From JADHLJ01 sp038146985 (GTDB lineage: Bacteria; Pseudomonadota; Alphaproteobacteria; Thalassobaculales; Thalassobaculaceae): a stretch of DNA of 64,000 nucleotides. The DNA lies in contig JAYQSQ010000012.1 in the NCBI GenBank assembly GCA_038146985.1, positions 309,365-373,364 on the forward strand, given 5' to 3'. Below, piece by piece: positions 51,332-60,838 of this stretch. The notes under the pieces were generated by a model, which did no database searches, was not told the DNA's origin, and was given only the letters and a program-made list of their open reading frames with translations. The position numbers and the translations under genes are program-made. Within the stretch, counting starts at the first letter, position 1; every line of letters starts with the position of its first letter.

Positions 51332-54079
51332 TTGAATAATTCCCAATCTCCTTTCGACGAGCGGGAGGCCGCCATCCGAGCCGAGCGCAGACGGCTGGAG
51401 AACTTCGCTCGGGTCTCCGGTGGCTGGTTCTGGCAAACGGACGCAAATCACCGCTTCATCTACATGTCGGAAAGCGTGCGCGAGGTAACCGGCCTCGCGC
51501 CTGAATGGCACTACGGCAAGACCCGCCAGGATCTCGGCATGCCGGCCGAGGTTACGGAGGCCGACTGGGCGGCCCATCTCGCGACACTGCGCAATCACGA
51601 GCCGTTTCAGGCCTTCATCTTTCAACGACCAGGCCCGGACGGGCTCAAATGGATGCAGACGTCCGGCACACCGGTCTTCGACGAGGGCGGCGCTTTTGTC
51701 GGCTACCAAGGCATCGCGACTGACATATCCGCGCAGGTCGAAGCGCAACGTGAAGCCCGGTTACTGAAAGACGCGATCGAGGAATTCAACGAATCCTTCG
51801 CGCTTTGGGACGCGGATCAGCGTCTGGTCATCTGCAACCGGCGATTCCGGGAAATCAACGCCGCGGTTCCGGAGGTTACCCAACCCGGCACCCTATTCCG
51901 CGACCACGTCACGGCCGTTGTCGACGCGGGGCTTGCGTCAAGCGGCGGTCAACCGAGGAAAGCGTGGATCGAAGACCGCGTTAAGCGTTTCAATAACCCT
52001 GGCGAGCCTTTCGAGGTGCGTCGGCACGACGGAACCTGGCTGTGGGACGTCGAACAGCGTATGGCCAACGGCGCCACCGTCACCACGTCGACCGATATCA
52101 CGCTCGTCAAACAGGCCCAATCCGAAGCCGATTCCAGTTACCAGCAATTGCAGGATGCCATCGAGGCGCTGCCGGCGTCTTACATCGCCTACGACAAAGA
52201 CGAACGCATCGTCATGACGAACTCCCGTTATCGACGGTCCTTCAACGTCAAGTCGCCCGACGATATCCACGGCCTTCCGCTTGAGGAGCTTCTGAGAACG
52301 AACCTGCGCCGGGGCAATCTGGATGTACCCGAGGACGAATGGGAATCCTGGATCGAAACCCGTCTCGCCCAGCACCGGACACCCGGGCACGTCATTGAGC
52401 AGCGCCTGAAAACCGGCGAATATTTTCGTTTTGTCGATTCCGTAACCTCTGACGGGGGAATCATCCGGTTCGGCCTCGACATCTCCGAACTCAAGCGCCA
52501 ACAAGAGCAACTCGAAGAAGCGCGCAAGACCGCGGAGGAAGCCAACCAGGCGAAGTCCGAATTCCTGGCCACCATCAGCCATGAAATCCGCACGCCGTTG
52601 AACGGCATCCTCGGCATAGCCGACCTGATGCGCGATGGCGCGATGGATGCGGATCAGCGGGAGCGGTTGGAACACATCATCGCGTCCGGCAATGCGCTGC
52701 AAGCGATCATCAACGACGTCCTCGACATGAGCAAGATCGAGGCCGGCGCCATCGTGATCGAGCGCGCGCCCTTCGACATGGCCTCGCTTGTCGCCTCCGT
52801 CTCAAGTCTTTTTGGCGACATGGCGTCGGACAAGGGTCTCGACTTCAAGGTCGGGGTGCTGCCCGACGAAGCCCATTATTTGCTCGGAGACGCAACGCGG
52901 ATACGCCAGATCCTTTGGAACCTGCTCAGTAACGAGGTGAAATTCACCGAATCCGGCGCCATAACTCTGGGGTTCGATTGGAAACACTTACCAGAAAACG
53001 CCGACGATAATCATTTCCTTCGCATCGAGATCCGCGACACCGGGATCGGGATCGAACAGGACCGCCTGAACCGCATTTTCGATCCCTTTGTTCAAGCAGA
53101 CGCGTCAACCACCCGGCGGTTCGGTGGTACCGGTCTCGGCCTCGCGATCATTCGCCATTTGGTCGAAATCATGGGCGGTAGTATCCGGGTCGAAAGCGAA
53201 TATGGTAAAGGCAGTACCTTCAACGTCACGATCCCCTTGGAACGGGCTGATCCGAGCGCGATCGAACGGCGCGGCGGCCAGACGCCACATGTGCTCCACA
53301 TTGAGGGGCGGCCGTTAAGGATCCTTGTTGCCGAGGACCATCCACTGAACGCCTTGGTGACCACCGAGCTTCTTCAGCGCAACGGGCATGAGACCGTTCA
53401 TGTGGAAAACGGACGGGATGCGGTCACCGCTGTGAACGATGGTGATTTTGATCTCGTCCTCATGGATTCCCACATGCCGGAAATGGATGGCAAGGAAGCC
53501 GCCCGCCTGATCCGTGAACACCCGACACACGGCGATTTGGTAATCATCGGGCTAACCGCGGACGCTTTCGTCGACCAGCACAACGCGCTGCGCGAGGCTG
53601 GAATGAACGCGGTCGTCGCCAAGCCTTTTACCGATGATGAGTTGATGTCCGCAATCTGGGCCCATCTAAAACCAGAAAAGCACCGATCCGAGCGCACGAC
53701 CGATAAGCCAAGCGACATCGGTTGGAAAGCCGACGCCGAAGCCGCCTTCCGCGCTTTTGCCGATGCACGGGACCCGGATATGATCCGCAAACTTCTAGGC
53801 CTCGGGCGCGACAGCGCGGTCGACCGGCTAAAGGATTTGCGAGCCGCCGTCGATGCTGGCGACAGCGCGCAGATCCGCTTCCTGGCACGTACCCTCAAAG
53901 GATCGTCCGGGACTTTGTTTGCTCGACGGCTTTCGGAACTTGCCCGAGATATTGAACTGGTGAACGGAGATATCGGTGCGGTCCGGGCAAAAATGCCGGA
54001 ATTCGAGGCCTGCATGACGGAAACCCTCGAATGGTGGAGCGAACTGGCTGAAAACCTTCAGCCTCCCCCTTCCACGTGA
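51332..54079 (+). CDS. Hybrid sensor histidine kinase with three PAS-like domains, receiver and degenerate HPt
   Basis: This 915-residue cytosolic kinase has PAS-like sensor units at about 22-135, 145-255 and 270-385. The HisKA domain has His417 (ATISHEIRTPLNGIL), followed by an HATPase domain (NLLSNEVKFTESGA, DTGIGIEQDRL, GGTGLGLAI). A receiver has Asp712 (LVLMDSHMPEMDG). The C-terminal HPt-like domain reads LARTLKGSSGTL, with Arg853 where the phospho-accepting His should be. No membrane spans are seen. The only in-frame start before the PAS units is TTG at 51332, with an AAAGG site and an upstream stop. No response regulator gene is adjacent. Confidence 0.9.
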   Translation: MNNSQSPFDEREAAIRAERRRLENFARVSGGWFWQTDANHRFIYMSESVREVTGLAPEWHYGKTRQDLGMPAEVTEADWAAHLATLRNHEPFQAFIFQRPGPDGLKWMQTSGTPVFDEGGAFVGYQGIATDISAQVEAQREARLLKDAIEEFNESFALWDADQRLVICNRRFREINAAVPEVTQPGTLFRDHVTAVVDAGLASSGGQPRKAWIEDRVKRFNNPGEPFEVRRHDGTWLWDVEQRMANGATVTTSTDITLVKQAQSEADSSYQQLQDAIEALPASYIAYDKDERIVMTNSRYRRSFNVKSPDDIHGLPLEELLRTNLRRGNLDVPEDEWESWIETRLAQHRTPGHVIEQRLKTGEYFRFVDSVTSDGGIIRFGLDISELKRQQEQLEEARKTAEEANQAKSEFLATISHEIRTPLNGILGIADLMRDGAMDADQRERLEHIIASGNALQAIINDVLDMSKIEAGAIVIERAPFDMASLVASVSSLFGDMASDKGLDFKVGVLPDEAHYLLGDATRIRQILWNLLSNEVKFTESGAITLGFDWKHLPENADDNHFLRIEIRDTGIGIEQDRLNRIFDPFVQADASTTRRFGGTGLGLAIIRHLVEIMGGSIRVESEYGKGSTFNVTIPLERADPSAIERRGGQTPHVLHIEGRPLRILVAEDHPLNALVTTELLQRNGHETVHVENGRDAVTAVNDGDFDLVLMDSHMPEMDGKEAARLIREHPTHGDLVIIGLTADAFVDQHNALREAGMNAVVAKPFTDDELMSAIWAHLKPEKHRSERTTDKPSDIGWKADAEAAFRAFADARDPDMIRKLLGLGRDSAVDRLKDLRAAVDAGDSAQIRFLARTLKGSSGTLFARRLSELARDIELVNGDIGAVRAKMPEFEACMTETLEWWSELAENLQPPPST

Positions 54080-54170
54080 TGGTTTGTGCCGCGCGGCGCT
54101 TGATGGTTTCGCCTAAGCCCGGTTTTGAATACCGTGACCTTCCCGCCGTCTCCTTCCAGGACAGTCATTC

Positions 54171-56267
54171 ATGGCCCATCCTCTCGACCCGCTCATGCGG
54201 CCCAAATCCGTCGCCGTCATCGGCGCGTCAGACGAGCCTTCCAGGATTGGCGGCCGGCCAGTCTTCTCGATGCTGCAAGGCAAGTATCAGGGCAACCTCT
54301 ATCCAGTGAACCCGGGCCGCGAGACCGTTCAGGGGTTGAAGGCCTATCCCAGCATCAAGGCGGTGCCGGAGACCGTGGACAGCGCCGTGATCTCGGTTCC
54401 GGCCGCTGTGGCATTGGACGTGATCCGCGACTGCGCCGAGGCCGGTGTCAAAAGCGCGGTGGTCTTCACGTCAGGCTTCGCCGAGATCGGCGCCGCCGGT
54501 CACGACGCCCAGGCCGAGATCGGCCGGATTGCCCGTGAAAGCGGCATGCGCATCGTCGGGCCCAATTGCCTCGGCGTCTTCACCCTCGATATCGGCTGGT
54601 TCGGCACCTTCGCCAACACGCTGGCCAGCCTCAAGGTGCCGCCGGGGCCCATCGGCATCGTGACGCAAAGCGGCGCCTATGGCGGGCACCTCTTCACGAT
54701 TTCCCAGAACCGCGGCGTCGGCACCAACCACTGGGTGACCACCGGCAACGAAGTCGATGTGGATGTCGCCGAGGTGATCGAGTACTACGCTGAGGTCGAC
54801 AGCATCCGGGTCATCGTCGCCTATGCCGAGGGCATCAAGGATGCCGACCGGATGTGCCGGGCGCTGGACAAGGCGCGCGCCGCCGAAAAGCCGGTGATCT
54901 TCATGAAGGTCGGCAGCACCGAGGCCGGTGCGCGCGCCGCCGCCTCGCACACCGCCTCACTGGCCGGCGCCGACGCCGTCTTCGACGGGCTGTTCCTGCA
55001 ATACGGCGCCTACCGGGCAGAGACCACCGAGGAGATGGCGGATCTCGCCTATGCCTGTCAGTTCGGCCGCTATCCCAAGGGCCGCAAGATTGGGTTGCAG
55101 ACGATTTCCGGCGGCATCGGCGTCCAGCTTGCCGACGCCTCTACCAAGCGCGGCTTCGATGTCGCGCCGCTGCCCAAGGCGACGCAAAAGAAGATCCTGG
55201 ATCTCATTCCGTTCGCCGGCGTCAATAACCCGGTCGACTTCACCGGCCAGGTCCTGAACGAGCGCCGGTTCCTGGAAGACAGCATGCGTCACGTCATGAA
55301 CGAGGGCGGCTACGACGCGCATATCCTCTATATGGCAAGCCTGCCGGTCTCGCAGTTCACCGGGGCACTGACGCTGGAGATCTTCACCGCCCTCAGAACC
55401 GAATATCCCGACGAGCTGCTGCTGATGAGCATGATCGCGACGCCCGAGGGCCGCAAGAAGTACGAGGATATCGGCTATCCCTGCTTCGAGGACCACTCGC
55501 TCGCGGTGCGGGCCATGGCGGGCCTGAGATACTTCGGCGAGGTCTTTGCCAGGGGCCGGCCCGACGCGCCGCCCGCCCTGCCCTCTGGCGCCCTGCCCGC
55601 GCCCAAGGAGGCAGTCGGCGAACATGAGGCAAAGCGGATCATCGCCTCGGCCGGCATTCCGGTGGCCCGCGAGACTCTTGCCAAGGACGCGGATGAAGCC
55701 GTCGCCGCCTGGAAGGATTTCGCCGGTCCGGTGGTCATGAAGATCGCCTCGCCGGACCTGCCCCACAAGACGGAGATCGGCGGCGTGCTGCTCAATATCG
55801 ATGGCGAGGACGCGGTGCGCAATGGCTATGCCACGCTTCTGGAGCGCGCCAGCACCGCCAAGCCGGATGCCAGGATCGACGGGGTCATCGTCGCCGAAAT
55901 GATCAAGGGCGGTGTCGAAACCGTGATGGGCGTGGTCCGCGACCCGGTTTTCGGCCCGGTGGTGATGTTCGGGATCGGCGGCGTTTTCGTCGAGGTGCTT
56001 AAGGATGTTACCTTCCGGGTCGCCCCCTTCGGCCCCGATGAGGCGCGGCGAATGATCGACGGAATCCGTGGCCGCGCCATGCTGGACGGTGTGCGCGGCG
56101 CGCCGCCCTCGGATATCGACGCGCTGGCCGACGCGCTCTCACGTCTGTCGGTCTTCGCCGCCGCCAATGCCGATGTTATCGACTCCATCGACGTCAACCC
56201 GTTCATCGTCCTGCCGAAGGGCGCGGCGGCGGTCGATGCGCTGATCGTACCCAGGGTCGCGGATTAA
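54171..56267 (+). CDS. ADP-forming acyl-CoA synthetase (acetate-CoA ligase family)
   Basis: This 698-residue fused enzyme has a CoA-binding domain (SVAVIGASDEPSRIGGRP) and ligase domains with SHTASLAGADAVFDG holding the phosphorylated His. A C-terminal ATP-grasp domain (EHEAKRIIASAGIPVARE, PVVMKIASPDLPHKTEIGGV) follows. It interconverts acyl-CoA, ADP and phosphate with acid and ATP, or carries out the pimeloyl/feruloyl-type variant. AGGA lies upstream of the ATG at 54171. It follows the kinase by 91 bases. Confidence 0.92.
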   Translation: MAHPLDPLMRPKSVAVIGASDEPSRIGGRPVFSMLQGKYQGNLYPVNPGRETVQGLKAYPSIKAVPETVDSAVISVPAAVALDVIRDCAEAGVKSAVVFTSGFAEIGAAGHDAQAEIGRIARESGMRIVGPNCLGVFTLDIGWFGTFANTLASLKVPPGPIGIVTQSGAYGGHLFTISQNRGVGTNHWVTTGNEVDVDVAEVIEYYAEVDSIRVIVAYAEGIKDADRMCRALDKARAAEKPVIFMKVGSTEAGARAAASHTASLAGADAVFDGLFLQYGAYRAETTEEMADLAYACQFGRYPKGRKIGLQTISGGIGVQLADASTKRGFDVAPLPKATQKKILDLIPFAGVNNPVDFTGQVLNERRFLEDSMRHVMNEGGYDAHILYMASLPVSQFTGALTLEIFTALRTEYPDELLLMSMIATPEGRKKYEDIGYPCFEDHSLAVRAMAGLRYFGEVFARGRPDAPPALPSGALPAPKEAVGEHEAKRIIASAGIPVARETLAKDADEAVAAWKDFAGPVVMKIASPDLPHKTEIGGVLLNIDGEDAVRNGYATLLERASTAKPDARIDGVIVAEMIKGGVETVMGVVRDPVFGPVVMFGIGGVFVEVLKDVTFRVAPFGPDEARRMIDGIRGRAMLDGVRGAPPSDIDALADALSRLSVFAAANADVIDSIDVNPFIVLPKGAAAVDALIVPRVAD

Positions 56268-56303
56268 AGGCGCCGGCAAGCGGGATCAGCCTGCCGGCAA
56301 CCG

Positions 56304-56783
56304 TCAGGCGGCGTCGCTGGTCGCAATACCGTCCGGTTTGGTCGGGGTCACCGGGGTACCTGAGCCGTTGGGCTTGGCGGGCACCGCGGTTTCGATGCGC
56401 CGTGGCGCCTTTTCCTCTTCGCCGGGGAAATGCCGGCAATTGCCTTCGAAGAAAGCGCCGGGCTCAATCGTCAAACGCTCCTGAATGACGTCGGCGATCA
56501 CCTTGGCGCTCTTGTTCAGGGTGACGTGGCGCGCCTTGATCTGGCCGGTCACATTCCCGGCAATGACCACAGACTCGGCTTCAATGGAGCCGCGAACCAC
56601 CGCGGTACCGCTGATCGTCAGCTTCTTGCTCCTGATATCACCTTCGACCGTGCCGTCGACCTGCATGTCACCGTCGCTTTCGAGATTACCGTTGACGACA
56701 AGGTCCGAGCTCAGCAGAGACGGAGCGGCATTCCGCGGCACGGTGGCCGCCGGCGTGGTCACTTCTTTTTTGCTATTGAACAT
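56304..56783 (-). CDS. Bactofilin-family polymer-forming protein
   Basis: This 159-residue protein has the right-handed beta-helix core of bactofilins from about 25 to 118 (LVVNGNLESDGDMQVDGTVEGDIRS, GTAVVRGSIEAESVVIAGNVTG), flanked by a short N-terminal tail and a Pro-rich C-terminal tail. Bactofilins polymerise on the inner membrane and place cell wall enzymes. Its ATG overlaps the end of the M23 peptidase gene by 11 bases, which supports a shared role in shape or wall growth. Confidence 0.93.
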   Translation of the reverse strand: MFNSKKEVTTPAATVPRNAAPSLLSSDLVVNGNLESDGDMQVDGTVEGDIRSKKLTISGTAVVRGSIEAESVVIAGNVTGQIKARHVTLNKSAKVIADVIQERLTIEPGAFFEGNCRHFPGEEEKAPRRIETAVPAKPNGSGTPVTPTKPDGIATSDAA

Positions 56784-58227
56784 TTTGCGTCGCCCTTAGG
56801 AACTTCCTGGGATTGAGTGCCTTACCCAAGTGCCGAATCTCGTAGTGAACATGCGGGCCGGTGCTGCGTCCGGAGCTGCCCAGAAGCCCGATGGTCTCGG
56901 CAAGATCGACCTTTTGCCCTCGCTTGACGTTAATCCTATACAGATGGGCGTACCGAGTCATGAGTCCATTTTCATGCTGGATATCAATGGTCCGCCCATA
57001 AAACGCGCGCCAGCCGGCAAATACCACCGTTCCGGGCGCCGTCGCGCGAACCGGCGTCTTGTATTGTCCGCCGAGATCCAACCCGCTATGCATCGCCCAA
57101 CGCTTGGTTATCGGGTCCTTACGGCGACCAAACCTGCTGGAAACATAGCCATTTTCGACAGGCGATATCAGCGGCACCATGGCGACGACGTCGCGTAGCT
57201 GGATCCAGCGATCGATATTCGCCTGAATTTCCTCCTCTACGGAATCCGCGTCCTCGCTGGGCCGCATGTCCGGATGATAGGGCACGAAGGGACCGCCCTG
57301 TCCCATGATCGTCCCCTTGGGCAGCGGCGCGATTTCCTGCAGATCCAGACCTGTGCGCGACAGAACCGCCTCAAGCTTGTGAATATTCTCAAGCGCGCGT
57401 TTCGAAATCGCCTCAAGTTGCACGCGGTGCTGCTCGGCCTCCTCCGCCAGACTGGTTTCCAGATTGGCGACCTTGGCACGCAGATTGTCGTTCTCGACCG
57501 CCGCGGCCCCCTTGCCGATCATCGCGTTGCGCAGATCCGAGCGCAGCGATGCAATGGTCGCCTCGAGCTGCTCGGCACGCATGATCGAGCCTTGCAATTC
57601 GTTGCTCAGGCGCCAGAGCCGGTCGCCCATGGCCCGCCGCTCCGCGGCGATCTCGGCTTTTTCCGCCTCGACCGTCTCAAGATGGCCCCGCAGATTGCCG
57701 ATATGACTCTCCAGCGCGTTGTTCTTGCTGGTCATCCGGCGCACTTCCTTGCCAAGCAGCTCGAACTGGTCCCGCAAGGCATGGCGCCCGGTGGTGATCC
57801 GGTCGCGCTCCACCTGGGTCAGTTTCAACTCGGTCTCGGTCGAATAGAGCGTGTGCTTCAGGGTCTCGTTCTGATCGAACAGCCGCCTCAGATGCGCCTG
57901 GGTCTCCTTCAGATCCCGTGTGATGCTGACAATCGAAAGCTGATAGTCGGAGACCTGGTCGAGAAGCTCACGATAGGAGGCCTGTGAACGCCAGATCGCC
58001 TGGTTCTTGGCTTCGATCAGGGAAAACTGCTTCAGATAGCCAACGGTCGCGAAACCGACCCATCCGGCCAGCAGAACCCATCCCACGACAAGCGACAATT
58101 GCAGGCGCCTTGTGAGGGTGAAATACCGGATTTGTCCTTCGGACCGCAGGATGATCTCTCGGTCGCGGAAAAAGTGGTTTACGGCATGACCGGCGCGACC
58201 GAACAATCCCAGTTCCGAATTTTCCAT
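56773..58227 (-). CDS. M23-family membrane metallopeptidase with coiled coil
   Basis: This 484-residue protein has a cytosolic N-tail, one membrane helix (LSLVVGWVLLAGWVGFATVGYL, about 44-65), a periplasmic coiled coil (about 70-290) and a LytM domain. The zinc ligands are in HSGLDLGG near residue 386 and HVHYEIRH near residue 467. Such enzymes cut peptidoglycan cross-links or act with partners to do so. The bactofilin overlap is a conserved type of pairing linked to cell curvature in other bacteria. Confidence 0.93.
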   Translation of the reverse strand: MENSELGLFGRAGHAVNHFFRDREIILRSEGQIRYFTLTRRLQLSLVVGWVLLAGWVGFATVGYLKQFSLIEAKNQAIWRSQASYRELLDQVSDYQLSIVSITRDLKETQAHLRRLFDQNETLKHTLYSTETELKLTQVERDRITTGRHALRDQFELLGKEVRRMTSKNNALESHIGNLRGHLETVEAEKAEIAAERRAMGDRLWRLSNELQGSIMRAEQLEATIASLRSDLRNAMIGKGAAAVENDNLRAKVANLETSLAEEAEQHRVQLEAISKRALENIHKLEAVLSRTGLDLQEIAPLPKGTIMGQGGPFVPYHPDMRPSEDADSVEEEIQANIDRWIQLRDVVAMVPLISPVENGYVSSRFGRRKDPITKRWAMHSGLDLGGQYKTPVRATAPGTVVFAGWRAFYGRTIDIQHENGLMTRYAHLYRINVKRGQKVDLAETIGLLGSSGRSTGPHVHYEIRHLGKALNPRKFLRATQNVQ

Positions 58228-58449
58228 ACGTCGCGAGCCCGAAGGCTCCCCCTCAAATTGCGCCGACCCGGATGCCGGAACACCGGTTCCGAGAGTCGTC
58301 CCGGCTTGCCGCCGGTTCGTTGCCGATCCTCACCGTTTAGTGCAGTCAATCCAAGGAAATTCGTCGCGCACGGTTATTGCGCACCGGCCACGCGATCCCA
58401 CCTCCCTAAACCACCGAGAACACTATAACATAGCTTGCGGAGGATGCGT

Positions 58450-59079
58450 ATGCCGGAAGCCTCGACGATGCACGATCAGATTCGCGGCATGGCGATGGCC
58501 CTGCGTCATTGGTTCGAGGTGACCGAAACCGAGCAACTCATGGTCCTAGCGGGACTGCGTGGCGCGAAGACTCAAGGCCTGTTTTCCCGAAAGGATCAGG
58601 ACCGGCGCCTTCAAGCATTGACCGTCACCGCTCTGCCGCCGCAGGTCATCCGACTGAAACCAGAAGCCCCGATGACCACCTTGCACCTGCTCCAGGACGT
58701 CTATGACGATGGGGAATTGCGCGCCGATCCCTGGCGCTGGTGGTTCGCCTGGATCAGCATCGAGATGATCGCCCGTCTCGGCCCCGACGCGACGGGAACT
58801 CGCGTGAAGGAGTTCATCAAGGCCGACGAAAGCCTGGGCCCGATCCGGACCAATGCGGCCCGCTGGCTGGCGAGCAATCCAACCCGCATGAATATCCTGG
58901 AACGTGAATTCGCCACCCTGGTCGACCAGGTAATCGCCAATTCAGAAAAGGACGGCGACGGCTTGACCTTGGAAAACATCCTGCGTCGGCCGGTCCATAC
59001 CATTGTGGAGGCCATGGCAAGCGAAGCTGGCCGGCTCTCGGCGGCCATCACCGCGATATTGGCGGATAAGACGAAGTAG
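58450..59079 (+). CDS. Protein of unknown function, helical
   Basis: This 209-residue soluble protein is not recognised. It looks mostly helical (MHDQIRGMAMALRHWFEVTETEQLMVLAGLRG), has a Trp-rich DPWRWWFAWISIEMIARLG segment near residue 97, and has no signal or membrane helix. GGAGG lies six bases before 58450. An ATG at 58444 is too close to it, and an ATG at 58468 is a further option. It is divergent from the M23 gene with a 222-base gap that includes ACTATAACAT near 58420, a possible -10 element. Confidence 0.65.
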   Translation: MPEASTMHDQIRGMAMALRHWFEVTETEQLMVLAGLRGAKTQGLFSRKDQDRRLQALTVTALPPQVIRLKPEAPMTTLHLLQDVYDDGELRADPWRWWFAWISIEMIARLGPDATGTRVKEFIKADESLGPIRTNAARWLASNPTRMNILEREFATLVDQVIANSEKDGDGLTLENILRRPVHTIVEAMASEAGRLSAAITAILADKTK

Positions 59080-59281
59080 GTGCCGGTTTTTTGAACCATG
59101 GCCCGAGCCTCCGGTCGAAGCCGCTTCCGTCACGTGCCTCCGGGCAGTTGAGGTCCCGTATCACCCAGATCCCGGCTCAGGTTGTCCGTATTGGGCTTTT
59201 TGCCCTGTTCACGCGATGCTACAAGCGCGGAGGGGCATTTCCGCGCCTTCAACGACCTAGAGCCTCGGGAATTCTCGGCTA

Positions 59282-60538
59282 ATGGCAGAATATTCGGCAT
59301 TCAGTCTGCTTCGCCATGCGCTGACCGGTCATCGGGATTGGCGGCGGGCCTGGCGTGATCCGGAACCGCGAAAAAGCTACGACGTGATCATCGTCGGGGC
59401 CGGCGGACACGGCATGGCCAGCGCCTTCTACCTGGCCAAGAACCACAATGTCGGGCGCATCGCGGTACTCGAGAAAGGGTATCTCGGCGGCGGCAATACC
59501 GGGCGTAACACCACCATCGTGCGCTCCAACTACATGCTTGAGGAGGACGCGCATTTCTACGAGAAGTCGCTGCAACTCTGGGAACAGCTGAGCCATGAGC
59601 TAAACTTCAACGTCATGTTCAGCCAGCGGGGCGTCACCAACCTCGCTCATTCCGATTCTCAGATGGACGCCTTCGCGCGGCGCGCGCGCAGTGCCATGCG
59701 GCTGAACGGCATTGATGCCGAACTGCTGGACCGTAAGCAGGTACAGCGCGAGATGCCGTATCTGGATTTCTCCGAGAACGCGCGTTTCCCGATCTATGGC
59801 GGGCTGAAGCAGCCGCGCGGTGGTACCGCCCGGCACGACGCGGTGGCCTGGGGCCGCGCGCGGTGCCGACCGGCTGGGCGTCGACATCATTCAGAACTGC
59901 GAGGTGACTGGCTTCAAACTCCAGGCAACCGCATCACCGCCGTCGAGACCACGCGGGGCGACATCGGCTGCGGCAAGGTCGGGTTCGCGGTCGCGGGCCG
60001 TACCGGAGCACCTTGCGGCCAAGCTCGGCATGAAGCTTCCGATCGAAAGCCATGTGCTGCAGGCCTTCGTCTCGGAGCCGCTGAAGCCGATGATCGATAC
60101 CGTGGTCACCTTCGGGGCCGGGCATTTCTATGTCAGCCAGTCGGACAAGGGCGGCCTGGTCTTCGGCGGCGACATCGACATGTCAACTCCTACGCCCAGC
60201 GCGGAAACACGCCGATGATCGAGCATGTCATGAGCGCTGGCCTGGCGATGATCCCGAGCCTTTCCCGGCTCCGCGTGCTGCGCCATTGGGGCGGGATTAT
60301 GGACATGTCCATGGACGGCAGCCCGATCATCGGCAAATCACCGATCGACAATCTCTACCTCAATTGCGGCTGGTGCTACGGCGGCTTCAAGGCGACGCCG
60401 GGCTCGGGCTGGGTCTTCGCCCACACCATCGCCAACGACGCGCCGCACGAATTGAACGCCGGGCTCAATCTTGAGCGATTCCGGCGCGGCTATCTGGTCG
60501 ACGAGCGGGGCGCCGGCCCCTACCCGAACCGACACTAG
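59282..60538 (+). pseudogene. soxB: Sarcosine oxidase beta subunit with four apparent single-base indels
   Basis: SoxB carries FAD and the covalently bound FMN of heterotetrameric sarcosine oxidase, which turns sarcosine into glycine, formaldehyde and peroxide. The N-terminus (DVIIVGAGGHGMASAFYLAKNHNVG), the GGTARHDAVAWG flavin-linked region and the C-terminus (GWCYGGFKATPGSGWVFAHTIA) are in one frame. The conserved middle is in another at about 59860-59924 (DRLGVDIIQNCEVTGF) and 60000-60183 (LPIESHVLQAFVSEPLKP). Net shifts are +1, -1, +1 and -1, so the outer frame stays open. A naive call yields 418 residues with false segments. Sequence error is the most likely cause. Confidence 0.85.
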
Positions 60539-60547
60539 GAGGGCGCG

Positions 60548-60838
60548 ATGATCAGGCTCGATTGCCCGTATTGCGGTCTGCGCGACCATGAGGAGTTCAG
60601 CTATATCGGCGACGCCACCAAGGTGCGCCCGGCCCATGGGGGCGAGAGCGGCGCCGAGGAATGGTTCGACTACGTCTATATCCGCGACAACCCGCGCGGC
60701 CCGCACCAGGAGATCTGGCAGCATATCCAGGGTTGCCGCGCCTTCATCCGGGTACTGCGCAACACCCTGACCCATGAGGTGCTGGCGAGCGGCCTGCCGC
60801 ATGAAGATCTGTCCGGCAAAGCGGGGAGCGGCTCATGA
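60548..60838 (+). CDS. soxD: Sarcosine oxidase delta subunit
   Basis: This 96-residue protein has the SoxD zinc motif, starting RLDCPYCGLRDHEEFSYIGDA with a CxxC pair and His, followed by a further Cys in IQGCRAFIRVLRN. It is the small structural subunit of the heterotetramer. It lies nine bases after soxB and its end overlaps soxA as ATGA. Confidence 0.95.
   Translation: MIRLDCPYCGLRDHEEFSYIGDATKVRPAHGGESGAEEWFDYVYIRDNPRGPHQEIWQHIQGCRAFIRVLRNTLTHEVLASGLPHEDLSGKAGSGS

Noticed and set aside
59282..60538. Programmed ribosomal frameshifting in soxB
   Set aside because: Four shifts in about 330 bases without slippery heptamers do not fit any known programmed frameshift. Sequence error or mutation is simpler.
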